This document shows positions 7,566 through 12,523 of a stretch of DNA of 12,523 nucleotides, piece by piece. The stretch's first letter is position 1. The number at the start of each line of letters is the position of its first letter. This stretch comes from Prolixibacteraceae bacterium UBA6162 (GTDB taxonomy: Bacteria > Bacteroidota > Bacteroidia > Bacteroidales > Prolixibacteraceae). The notes under the pieces were generated by a model. The model did no database searches, was not told the origin of the DNA, and saw nothing but the letters and a program-made list of their open reading frames with translations. The DNA is taken from positions 1 to 12,523 of the forward strand of contig DIUI01000033.1 in assembly GCA_002428215.1 (NCBI GenBank), in the 5' to 3' direction. A program made the translations under genes and the position numbers.

Positions 7566-9101
7566 TTAAAGAACGGCGATTAATACACCGGCAAGTCCGG
7601 CCAGAGCGAGAAAATAGACGAACCTTGCAGGCATAACGCCATTATTTCCGGCAGCCTTTCCGAAGATTCCAAAAACCAGAGGATGCACCAAAAATGGCAT
7701 AGCAAATACAAAGGCAATCATAAGCGAAGCCTGCTCTCCGAACATACCTCCCTGAATGGCGGCAAAGAGTCCGAAGTGCGACAAGGCAGAGGAGTTCGCC
7801 ATAACAGCATCATCGAGACCCATTCCTGAAAGCGAGAGAAAAATCAAGCCCCCAAATACAGCCACCAGTTGCCACCCGAGCGAAAACAACATCAGGTCTT
7901 TAATCTCCTTGGCATCGTTTCCACCAGCCTTGCGAAGGCTCCTCAAAGAGATTGCCGTTAGCGCCAACCCAACTATCAAAACCAGTATGGAGTATGAATA
8001 GATAAGCTGATTGTTTACAGCACTGGCAGCCAGAATGGAAAATACGAAAATGTGTCCTATAAACGGAATATTGATCATGATGGGCGCACGGACTGCCGCC
8101 TCGGGGCCTAAATCTCCTGCTGTACAGGCTCCGGTGAGTCCGGAGTGCGAAAGTGATCCAGCCATTCCCGGAGCAAGATTCCGGATATGGTTGGCTTTGG
8201 CAACCCCAATAAGCAGGGCAAGACCACCGAACATCCAGAATAGCTGTCCAAAAAATCCGAACGACAGAACATCGGTCATACCACTAAGCTGAAAGGCCTC
8301 GGCAATGCGCGAGCCTCCAACCATAAAGTTGGCAGCAAGCACCACCGGTATTCCGGCAAAAAGCAGGGCTCTGATGGTTGGACCATATTTCCATTGCACC
8401 ATAACCATTCCAAGGGATACAGATAAAATCATGGCAAAGAAGATTTCGGGCAAGGCAATCACCGGTCTGATCCATTGCGAAATTTGCCAGGCAGCCACCA
8501 GAAGGAGGACAATTACCGTAGTTTCAAGAATGCCTTTGCGGATATATGCCGCCTTGTTAACAATTTTGGCCCGGTGATCGATTAAAATGATAGAAGCAAC
8601 CACGCCCAGGTATCCAAGCAGTGGATAAAAACGGTCGAGGACATCGCCTGAATTATGTCCGGTAATCATCCGCTTTAACGACTCAATCCCCACCAGAATA
8701 AAGAAGGCACGTATCAGAAACATAAACTGAGTAGCCCTTGTTCCTAAAAAAAGCTCCTCCGACGATGGGACCACAATATCGCCCGGATCAATTTTTTTAT
8801 GCATAATCAGCTTTCGGATCTCCTGACCGCCCACAAAGAATGAGGCCATAAGTGCCGTAATCGTAACCCTGCTTCCAAGTTCCATTATCGGAAACTCCGG
8901 AAGTCCCGGTGTGGCAAGTCCGGTATTTACCATGATGTAACCCATTGTCAGACCAAAGATTACAATGATTAGAATGGGCGAATAACGGGTGCCTGCCACA
9001 AAGGTGCGCGAAACCAGCACCATACTGATTACCATAAGAAAAGTGAGAAAGAACTGGTTCAGAATATGAACAATGGGAAAGTGTTCGGTAAATAGTTCCA
9101 T
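7566..9101 (-). CDS. Polytopic inner-membrane protein, transporter-like, family not recognised
   Basis: This is a 511-aa very hydrophobic protein with roughly 13 membrane segments, at about residues 10-32, 41-60, 78-95, 122-141, 158-175, 188-206, 215-236, 245-262, 280-300, 345-365, 368-386, 402-425, 455-482 and 492-511, some of them uncertain. Gly/Pro-rich stretches that could be substrate-path loops are FVAGTRYSP (34-42), NTGLATPGLP (59-68), GSLSHSGLTGACTAGDLGPE (315-334) and the region near ALSHFGLFAAIQGGMFGE (439-456). The two SHxGL-containing stretches (SHSGL 319-323, SHFGL 441-445) suggest two related halves. The overall look recalls glutamate/sodium-symporter-like or related secondary carriers, but I see no diagnostic motif and do not assign a family or substrate. 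The ATG at 9101-9099 precedes a plausible N-terminal helix. It is the first gene of a pair with the YD-repeat protein and is divergent from the ATP-cone nuclease gene, with a 303-nt gap. Confidence 0.85.
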   Translation of the reverse strand: MELFTEHFPIVHILNQFFLTFLMVISMVLVSRTFVAGTRYSPILIIVIFGLTMGYIMVNTGLATPGLPEFPIMELGSRVTITALMASFFVGGQEIRKLIMHKKIDPGDIVVPSSEELFLGTRATQFMFLIRAFFILVGIESLKRMITGHNSGDVLDRFYPLLGYLGVVASIILIDHRAKIVNKAAYIRKGILETTVIVLLLVAAWQISQWIRPVIALPEIFFAMILSVSLGMVMVQWKYGPTIRALLFAGIPVVLAANFMVGGSRIAEAFQLSGMTDVLSFGFFGQLFWMFGGLALLIGVAKANHIRNLAPGMAGSLSHSGLTGACTAGDLGPEAAVRAPIMINIPFIGHIFVFSILAASAVNNQLIYSYSILVLIVGLALTAISLRSLRKAGGNDAKEIKDLMLFSLGWQLVAVFGGLIFLSLSGMGLDDAVMANSSALSHFGLFAAIQGGMFGEQASLMIAFVFAMPFLVHPLVFGIFGKAAGNNGVMPARFVYFLALAGLAGVLIAVL

Positions 9102-9140
9102 GCTTCAGTTTATTTGATGCCACTTACAATTTCAACCTCA

Positions 9141-9150
9141 TTTAGGCGCA
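9141..9150 (+). repeat. Short direct repeat TTTAGGCGCA, copy 1
   Basis: First of three same-direction copies of TTAGGCGCA around the ATP-cone nuclease gene. This copy is about 40 nt upstream of the membrane-protein start codon and shares 10 nt with copy 2. Confidence 0.4.
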
Positions 9151-9155
9151 CAAAC

Positions 9156-9176
9156 TCTGTCACTGCTAATGACAGA
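9156..9176. promoter_or_regulatory. 7-bp inverted repeat, possible operator
   Basis: TCTGTCA (9156-9162) and TGACAGA (9170-9176) are perfect inverted repeats around a 7-nt spacer, centred about 65 nt upstream of the membrane-protein start. Spacing of about one helical turn (14 nt centre to centre) fits a dimeric repressor or activator site. This is a sequence observation only; no regulator gene is adjacent. Confidence 0.35.
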
Positions 9177-9377
9177 CGGCTTACTTCCTGCTTATCTAAG
9201 GACAGAGAATAAAGCGGTAAATTCGTTTGCAGATCCTTTCAAAAGTGGTTCTGCTCGCCCCCGTTTGAACAGATGGCTAAGTTACATTTTTCCGGCGCTT
9301 TTTAACTTAAACTTAGCTACTGAAAACTCCTTTTACGATTTGTTTAATACATCGCATTTGCAAGCATTATCGCTATC

Positions 9378-9388
9378 TTTAGGCGCAA
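9378..9388 (+). repeat. Short direct repeat TTTAGGCGCAA, copy 2
   Basis: Second copy, ending 16 nt before the nuclease ATG. It shares the 10-mer TTAGGCGCAA with copy 3 on the far side of the gene. It also overlaps a possible -7 box (TATCTTTA), so the likeness could be partly promoter-driven. Confidence 0.4.
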
Positions 9389-9404
9389 TGAAAAAGCTCT
9401 TCAG

Positions 9405-10256
9405 ATGACCAAAAAGATACTGGTTAAGAAACAGTCGGGGGAAAAGCAGCCCTTCTCTGCGAAAAAACTTACCGATTCGCTGCAGAGGGCAGGAACCCCT
9501 CCCGATATAGCACATTGGGTGGTCGGCGAAATCATCCCAAAATTGCACGATGGAATTCCCACCAAGACCATCTACCGTATGGCCTTCGGACTGTTGCGCA
9601 GAAAGATGCGGGCGCTGGCCGCAAGATATAGCCTCAAGAGCGCTATTATGGAACTCGGACCTACCGGCTATCCTTTCGAAAAATTTGTAGGCGAGATCTT
9701 CAGGAAACGTGGTTTTTCGGCCGAAACGGGCATCACCATGGAGGGTAAATGTGTGTTTCACGAAGTGGATGTCAAAGCTACCAAGAACCTGCTTACCATA
9801 CTCGTTGAATGCAAATACCGCAACGAACCGTCAAAAATAAGTGGTGTACAGGTTCCACTCTATGTTAATTCCCGGTTTCTCGACATCGTTGCAAAATTGC
9901 GGGAGCTGCATCCCGAATCCAACCAGCACTTTGAGGGCTGGATAGTCACCAATACCCGCTTCAGCAGCGACGCCGAAGCCTTTGGCACTTGCGCCGGACT
10001 TCATCTGGTTAGCTGGAGTTTTCCTGAAAAGGAGAACCTTAGGGAGTTGGTGGAGCGGTATGCACTTTTTCCGGTTACAGCCCTGACTTCTCTTACAAAA
10101 AAGCAGAAACAGCAGCTGTTGGAGAAAGGCATCATCCTGGCCGATCACGTTGTCCAGCAGCGGGAAGTACTTAAAATTTTGCGAATTACTACGAAAAAAG
10201 AGCAGTCGGTTTTTGAAGAGGCATCGACCCTGTCTGCTATTGGTAAAATTCTTTGA
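9405..10256 (+). CDS. ATP-cone domain fused to Mrr-like PD-(D/E)XK nuclease
   Basis: This is a 283-aa soluble protein. Residues about 4-66 form an ATP-cone (ILVKKQSGEKQPFSAKKL..SLQRAG..GIPTKTIYRMAFGLLRR), the nucleotide-sensing domain known from ribonucleotide reductases and NrdR. Residues about 90-215 form a restriction-endonuclease-like domain: a helix FEKFVGEIFRKRGF, then HEVDV with Asp122, then VECKYR with Glu135 and Lys137, giving the D-(x12)-E-x-K core of PD-(D/E)XK enzymes, and later FEGWIVTNTRFSSDA and LHLVSW as in Mrr-type nucleases. A C-terminal helical segment (LTSLTKKQKQQLLEKGIILADHVV, about 227-250) looks like a helix-hairpin-helix DNA-contact element. All catalytic residues seem present. 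I infer a DNA nuclease whose activity may be gated by ATP or dATP; whether it serves repair, defence or nucleotide homeostasis is unknown. No methylase or other restriction subunit lies nearby. The ATG at 9405 follows the stop of a six-codon ORF in another frame. Confidence 0.85.
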   Translation: MTKKILVKKQSGEKQPFSAKKLTDSLQRAGTPPDIAHWVVGEIIPKLHDGIPTKTIYRMAFGLLRRKMRALAARYSLKSAIMELGPTGYPFEKFVGEIFRKRGFSAETGITMEGKCVFHEVDVKATKNLLTILVECKYRNEPSKISGVQVPLYVNSRFLDIVAKLRELHPESNQHFEGWIVTNTRFSSDAEAFGTCAGLHLVSWSFPEKENLRELVERYALFPVTALTSLTKKQKQQLLEKGIILADHVVQQREVLKILRITTKKEQSVFEEASTLSAIGKIL

Positions 10257-10258
10257 CC

Positions 10259-10268
10259 TTAGGCGCAA
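10259..10268 (+). repeat. Short direct repeat TTAGGCGCAA, copy 3
   Basis: Third copy, beginning 3 nt after the nuclease stop codon (10254-10256). Together with copy 2 it brackets the whole nuclease coding sequence, with 880 nt between the repeat starts. Confidence 0.4.
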
Positions 10269-10440
10269 CAACCCCCCAAATAAGAATGCGATCCAACTTT
10301 CGGGTCCGAAGAAACTCCTTTGCCTGACATGCAACCAAAGAATGGTAAAATTTTATTTGTATGAAGAAGATTAATTTTTTGGTCAGCTTGTTGCATTTTA
10401 TTCAAAAAATTTCTTCCTTGCAGCCGATTTAACACAAAAA

Positions 10441-10494
10441 ATGCGTTTACAAATTACAAATTGGTCGTGGTGGCGTTTTTATCCGAACAGATAA
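10441..10494 (+). CDS. trpL: trp leader peptide 1 (MRLQITNWSWWRFYPNR)
   Basis: This 17-residue ORF has three Trp codons in a four-codon window (TGG TCG TGG TGG, 10462-10473), followed closely by Phe and Tyr codons. The A-rich stretch just before the ATG (ACACAAAAA) suits Bacteroidetes initiation, where Shine-Dalgarno sequences are rare. The Trp codons end 59 nt before the terminator hairpin, and the stop codon overlaps the start of an anti-terminator strand, as expected if ribosome position decides which hairpin forms. Trp is a rare residue, so this cluster just upstream of trpE is very unlikely to be chance. Translation itself is inferred. Confidence 0.85.
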   Translation: MRLQITNWSWWRFYPNR

Positions 10495-10544
10495 GAAGCA
10501 ATATGACTTTGGCGTAAAAAACAATATAGACTGGCCTGCTTCTT
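10493..10544 (+). promoter_or_regulatory. Candidate anti-terminator pairing of attenuator 1
   Basis: AAGAAGCA (10493-10500) is perfectly complementary to TGCTTCTT (10537-10544), which contains seven bases of the 5' arm of terminator 1. The first strand begins inside the stop codon of leader 1. A ribosome finishing the peptide would cover it and let the terminator form, while one stalled at the Trp codons upstream would leave it free to block the terminator. The pairing is seen; the mechanism is inferred from classic trp attenuation. Confidence 0.6.
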
Positions 10545-10562
10545 TCAGAGGTGGGCCTTTTT
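10533..10562 (+). terminator. Intrinsic terminator of attenuator 1
   Basis: The 5' arm GGCCTGCTTCT (10533-10543) pairs over 11 positions with AGAGGTGGGCC (10547-10557), with three G-U pairs and a 3-nt loop, and is followed by five T (10558-10562). The hairpin falls 38 nt after the leader 1 stop codon and about 185 nt before trpE. It therefore would stop transcription before the operon unless the anti-terminator forms. Confidence 0.85.
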
Positions 10563-10574
10563 GATATAAAAAGC

Positions 10575-10631
10575 ATGAAAATGAAGAACAATTGGTGGTG
10601 GCAAATGAACTTTTCACATATTCCGTGTTAA
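10575..10631 (+). CDS. trpL: trp leader peptide 2 (MKMKNNWWWQMNFSHIPC)
   Basis: This second 18-residue ORF has three consecutive Trp codons (10593-10601) and starts 12 nt after the U-tract of terminator 1. An internal ATG at 10581 could also start it, leaving the Trp run intact. The stop at 10629-10631 is 21 nt before the second hairpin, and the Trp codons end 51 nt before it, close to the 59 nt seen in attenuator 1. It resembles leader 1 in layout but little in sequence outside the Trp codons. A second Trp-rich leader downstream of the first is unusual. Translation is inferred. Confidence 0.8.
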   Translation: MKMKNNWWWQMNFSHIPC

Positions 10632-10652
10632 GCACCTCTGCTGTTGATCAAC

Positions 10653-10688
10653 GAAGGGCGACTTACCGGATGGGGTAGGTCGCCCTTC
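10653..10688 (+). promoter_or_regulatory. Strong 15-bp hairpin after leader peptide 2, no U-tract
   Basis: Positions 10653-10667 pair without interruption with 10674-10688 (15 bp, one G-U, 6-nt loop GGATGG). The bases that follow (CTGATAGC) lack the T-run of an intrinsic terminator. It may be a pausing, Rho-related, processing or translation-control element, or a terminator of a non-canonical kind. A perfect 10-bp palindrome, GTTGATCAAC (10643-10652), abuts its 5' side. No good anti-terminator strand was found upstream. Confidence 0.7.
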
Positions 10689-10747
10689 CTGATAGCAGCC
10701 ACCAAGAGTGATGTATAAAATTGAAACTAATTAACGATTCTGTTACA

Positions 10748-12157
10748 ATGGATAAGCTTGTATTCAATCCGGTAGTCCGCAAAATCCTGGCCGACACCGT
10801 TACCCCGGTAAGTGTATACTTACGGCTGCGGACCCTCTATCCGAAATCGATACTGCTGGAGAGCTCCGATTATCATGGGCATGAAAATGCCTACTCATTT
10901 ATCTGTTTCGATCCGATAGCCGATTTTACAGCCACCGGAAACCAGGTTGAAATTGAACTGCCCGACGGCTCCAGGAAACAATATGAAATTACTCCTGAGC
11001 AACCCTTGCATCAGCTGCTGGATGATTTTTACAGCTCTTTTGAGGTCAGTGGCGATAATATTGAACTGCCGGCCAACGGTTTGTTTGGCTATATGAATTT
11101 CGATGCGGTGCAATATTTCGAGAACATCCAACTCACCTCTCCGGCCAAGGAAGGCTACCGGATACCCGATGTTAAATACTCGTTTTACAAATATGTGATT
11201 GCCATCGACCACCATAAAAACCTGATTCATATGGTGGAAAATCTTGGCAAGGGCGAAAAATCGCAGCTCGACTATCTGCACCATCTGCTGGTGAACCTCA
11301 ACTTTATGGGTCAGCCTTTTGCAACCCGCGGAGAAGAGACTTCCAATATTACCGACAGCGAGTTTCGCCATATGGTGACCAAGGGCAAGGAACACTGCCA
11401 CCGGGGCGATGTCTTTCAGGTGGTTATGGCCCGTCAGTTTGCTCAGGAATTCGAAGGCGACGATTTCAATGTGTACAGGGCACTCAGATCAATCAACCCA
11501 TCGCCCTACCTCTTCTACTTCGACTTTGGCCAATACCGGATTTTTGGTTCCAGTCCGGAAGCCCAAATCAGAATTATAGCCGAAAAGGCCTATATCCACC
11601 CAATTGCAGGAACCTTTAGGAGAACCGGAAACGATGAGCAAGACAAGGCGTTGGCAGAGAAGCTCTGTCTCGATCCAAAAGAGAATGCCGAACATGTAAT
11701 GCTGGTAGATCTTGCCCGCAACGATCTGAGCAGGAATGCATCGGAGGTAACTGTTGAAACCTTCAGAGAGGTGCAGTTTTACTCCCATGTAATACACCTT
11801 GTTTCGCAGGTTTCGGGCAAGCTTAAACCCAATACAAACCTTATAAAGGTATTGGGTGAATCGTTCCCGGCAGGCACCCTTTCGGGGGCTCCAAAGCACC
11901 GGGCACTTCAGCTCATCGATCAGTACGAAAACCAGTTGCGCGGTTTTTATGGGGGGTGCATCGGATACCTTGGCTTCGACCGAACCCTTAACCATGCCAT
12001 AATTATACGCTCCTTTCTGAGCAAACAAAACACCCTATTCTATCAGGCCGGAGCCGGTGTGGTAGCCGATTCGAACGAAGAGAGTGAGCTACAGGAAGTA
12101 AACAACAAGCTGGCAGCCTTGAAAAAGGCAGTTGAAATGGCCAACCAAATCCGCTAA
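10748..12157 (+). CDS. trpE: Anthranilate synthase component I
   Basis: TrpE converts chorismate to anthranilate, using ammonia delivered by the TrpG glutaminase subunit; it is the first step of tryptophan synthesis. From the ATG at 10748 the protein is 469 aa, a normal length. The N-terminal domain keeps the Trp feedback-site segment LLESS (36-40), and NPSPYLFYF (250-258) is the second part of that site, so inhibition by tryptophan is expected. The chorismate-binding domain has GSSPEAQIRI, PIAGTFRRTG (285-294), EHVMLVDLARND (315-326), FPAGTLSGAPKHRA (373-386), FYGGCIGYLGFD and GAGVVADS (435-442). A TTG 27 nt upstream would add nine residues (MKLINDSVT), but the ATG matches the usual family N-terminus (MDKLVF..KILADTVTPVSVYL), so it is preferred. 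trpG follows after 71 nt. Expression is probably controlled by the tandem leader peptides upstream. Confidence 0.96.
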   Translation: MDKLVFNPVVRKILADTVTPVSVYLRLRTLYPKSILLESSDYHGHENAYSFICFDPIADFTATGNQVEIELPDGSRKQYEITPEQPLHQLLDDFYSSFEVSGDNIELPANGLFGYMNFDAVQYFENIQLTSPAKEGYRIPDVKYSFYKYVIAIDHHKNLIHMVENLGKGEKSQLDYLHHLLVNLNFMGQPFATRGEETSNITDSEFRHMVTKGKEHCHRGDVFQVVMARQFAQEFEGDDFNVYRALRSINPSPYLFYFDFGQYRIFGSSPEAQIRIIAEKAYIHPIAGTFRRTGNDEQDKALAEKLCLDPKENAEHVMLVDLARNDLSRNASEVTVETFREVQFYSHVIHLVSQVSGKLKPNTNLIKVLGESFPAGTLSGAPKHRALQLIDQYENQLRGFYGGCIGYLGFDRTLNHAIIIRSFLSKQNTLFYQAGAGVVADSNEESELQEVNNKLAALKKAVEMANQIR

Positions 12158-12228
12158 ACACACAACGACTGGTCAAAAGCCTGAGCTGAGAAACACAAAA
12201 ATTTGATAAACGATAGACCCAAAATAGA

Positions 12229-12523
12229 ATGAAGATCATAGTAATCGACAATTACGACTCGTTTACCTACAATTTGGTACATGCCTTAAAAAAGATTACA
12301 GGCAAACCTGTCGACGTAGTGCGCAACAACGAGCTGCAACTATCAGACCTCGAGGTTTACGACAAAATTTTACTGTCGCCCGGACCCGGAATCCCCGAAG
12401 AAGCAGGTCTGCTGCTGCCCATCATCAGGCAGTATGCTCCCACGAAAAGCATCCTTGGGGTATGTCTTGGGCATCAGGCCATCGGCGAAGCCTTTGGAGC
12501 CAGGTTGCACAACATGAACAGGG
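12229..12523 (+). CDS. trpG: Anthranilate synthase component II, glutamine amidotransferase (partial, runs off window)
   Basis: This is the first 98 codons of the class-I glutamine amidotransferase that hydrolyses glutamine and passes ammonia to TrpE. It starts MKIIVIDNYDSFTYNLVHAL, the typical TrpG N-terminus, has the oxyanion-region motif LLSPGPGIPEEAG (48-60) and the nucleophile Cys79 in GVCLGHQAIGE. The catalytic His and Glu lie beyond the edge. In some bacteria the same subunit (PabA) also serves 4-amino-4-deoxychorismate synthase; being next to trpE favours TrpG. The 71-nt gap after trpE shows no terminator, so the two should be co-transcribed. Confidence 0.95.
   Translation, partial: MKIIVIDNYDSFTYNLVHALKKITGKPVDVVRNNELQLSDLEVYDKILLSPGPGIPEEAGLLLPIIRQYAPTKSILGVCLGHQAIGEAFGARLHNMNR

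Larger units (their letters stand above)
9102..9404. other. Divergent intergenic region (membrane protein / ATP-cone nuclease)
   Basis: This 303-nt AT-rich gap should hold the promoters of both neighbours. It contains one clear inverted repeat (9156-9176) and two copies of TTTAGGCGCA (9141-9150 and 9378-9387). TATCTTTA at 9374-9381 resembles the Bacteroidetes -7 box TAnnTTTG with one mismatch and is a possible nuclease promoter, but no well-spaced -33 element is evident. A 79-codon plus-strand ORF (9169-9408) crosses the gap and overlaps the nuclease start by 4 nt; it looks like no protein family and is not called as a gene. Confidence 0.5.
10257..10747 (+). promoter_or_regulatory. trp operon leader region with tandem attenuator layout
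   Basis: This 491-nt region has no large gene. Its first part (10257-10440) is AT-rich and should hold the trp promoter. TTTATTTG at 10352-10359 is one mismatch from the TAnnTTTG -7 consensus, but no well-placed -33 box was found. From 10441 on it contains leader peptide 1, a terminator hairpin, leader peptide 2 and a second hairpin, then a 59-nt stretch up to the trpE ATG. The repeated order of Trp-rich mini-ORF then hairpin, directly upstream of trpE, supports ribosome-mediated control by tryptophan supply. Confidence 0.75.

Noticed and set aside
9169..9408. 79-codon plus-strand ORF in the divergent gap, overlapping the nuclease ATG by 4 nt
   Set aside because: The overlap could suggest translational coupling, but the sequence matches nothing, runs through the likely promoter region and shows no clear start signal. 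Conservation in relatives would change this view.
10301..10316. CTTTCGG/CCGAAG-like hairpin after the nuclease gene as a terminator
   Set aside because: The loop is only about 2 nt, the stem needs a bulge, and no T-run follows.
9831..10334. 167-codon minus-strand ORF opposite the nuclease gene
   Set aside because: Antisense shadow of the ATP-cone nuclease; no domain or plausible start.
10447..10635. 62-codon minus-strand ORF across the trp leader region
   Set aside because: It is antisense to both Trp-rich mini-ORFs and the terminator; its Pro-rich and Cys/Ser-rich composition is explained by the complement of that structure.
10721..10747. TTG start extending trpE by nine residues
   Set aside because: The ATG at 10748 gives the usual TrpE N-terminus; the extension (MKLINDSVT) does not look like family sequence.
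11489..12028. 179-codon minus-strand ORF opposite trpE
   Set aside because: trpE is certain from its conserved motifs; the antisense frame has no recognisable feature.
2021..12157. Idea that serA and the trp genes form one regulated serine-tryptophan cluster
   Set aside because: They are 7.5 kb apart with unrelated genes on both strands between them, so the proximity is probably coincidental.

Overview
The window looks like chromosomal DNA from a Bacteroidetes (Bacteroidota) bacterium. The evidence is an N-terminally extended TonB-dependent receptor (carboxypeptidase-regulatory-like domain, then plug, then barrel) followed 4 nt later by a DUF4249-type lipoprotein, the absence of clear Shine-Dalgarno sequences before most starts, A-rich leaders, and a TATATTTG box of the Bacteroidetes -7 type (TAnnTTTG) before serA. 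No rRNA, tRNA, insertion sequence, integrase or CRISPR array is visible.

Layout. 1-698 (minus, cut by the window edge) is the N-terminal part of a lipoprotein with RCC1-like beta-propeller repeats. 937-1875 (minus) is a zinc-free MDR-family NAD(P)H oxidoreductase. Divergent from it are serA (2021-3253, serine biosynthesis), a TonB-dependent receptor (3282-5651) and its DUF4249 lipoprotein partner (5656-6498), all on plus with short gaps. Convergent to these is a minus-strand pair: an unassigned polytopic membrane protein (9101-7566) followed by a 301-aa YD/RHS-like repeat protein (7527-6622). On plus, 9405-10256 encodes an ATP-cone domain fused to a PD-(D/E)XK (Mrr-like) nuclease. The window ends with the start of a tryptophan operon: trpE (10748-12157) and the first 98 codons of trpG (12229 to the edge).

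The most notable region is the 491-nt gap before trpE. It holds two tiny tandem ORFs rich in Trp codons, MRLQITNWSWWRFYPNR (10441-10494) and MKMKNNWWWQMNFSHIPC (10575-10631), and each is followed by a strong hairpin. The first hairpin is a textbook intrinsic terminator (11-bp stem, U-tract), and an 8-nt complement to its 5' arm lies at the stop codon of leader 1, which is the layout expected for ribosome-mediated attenuation. The second hairpin has a perfect 15-bp stem but no U-tract. I read this as a tandem, possibly two-checkpoint tryptophan attenuator. The peptides and hairpins are seen directly; the regulatory mechanism is inferred.

Secondary points of interest are the ATP-cone/nuclease fusion with a 9-10 bp direct repeat on either side of it, and the membrane protein/YD-repeat pair of unknown function.
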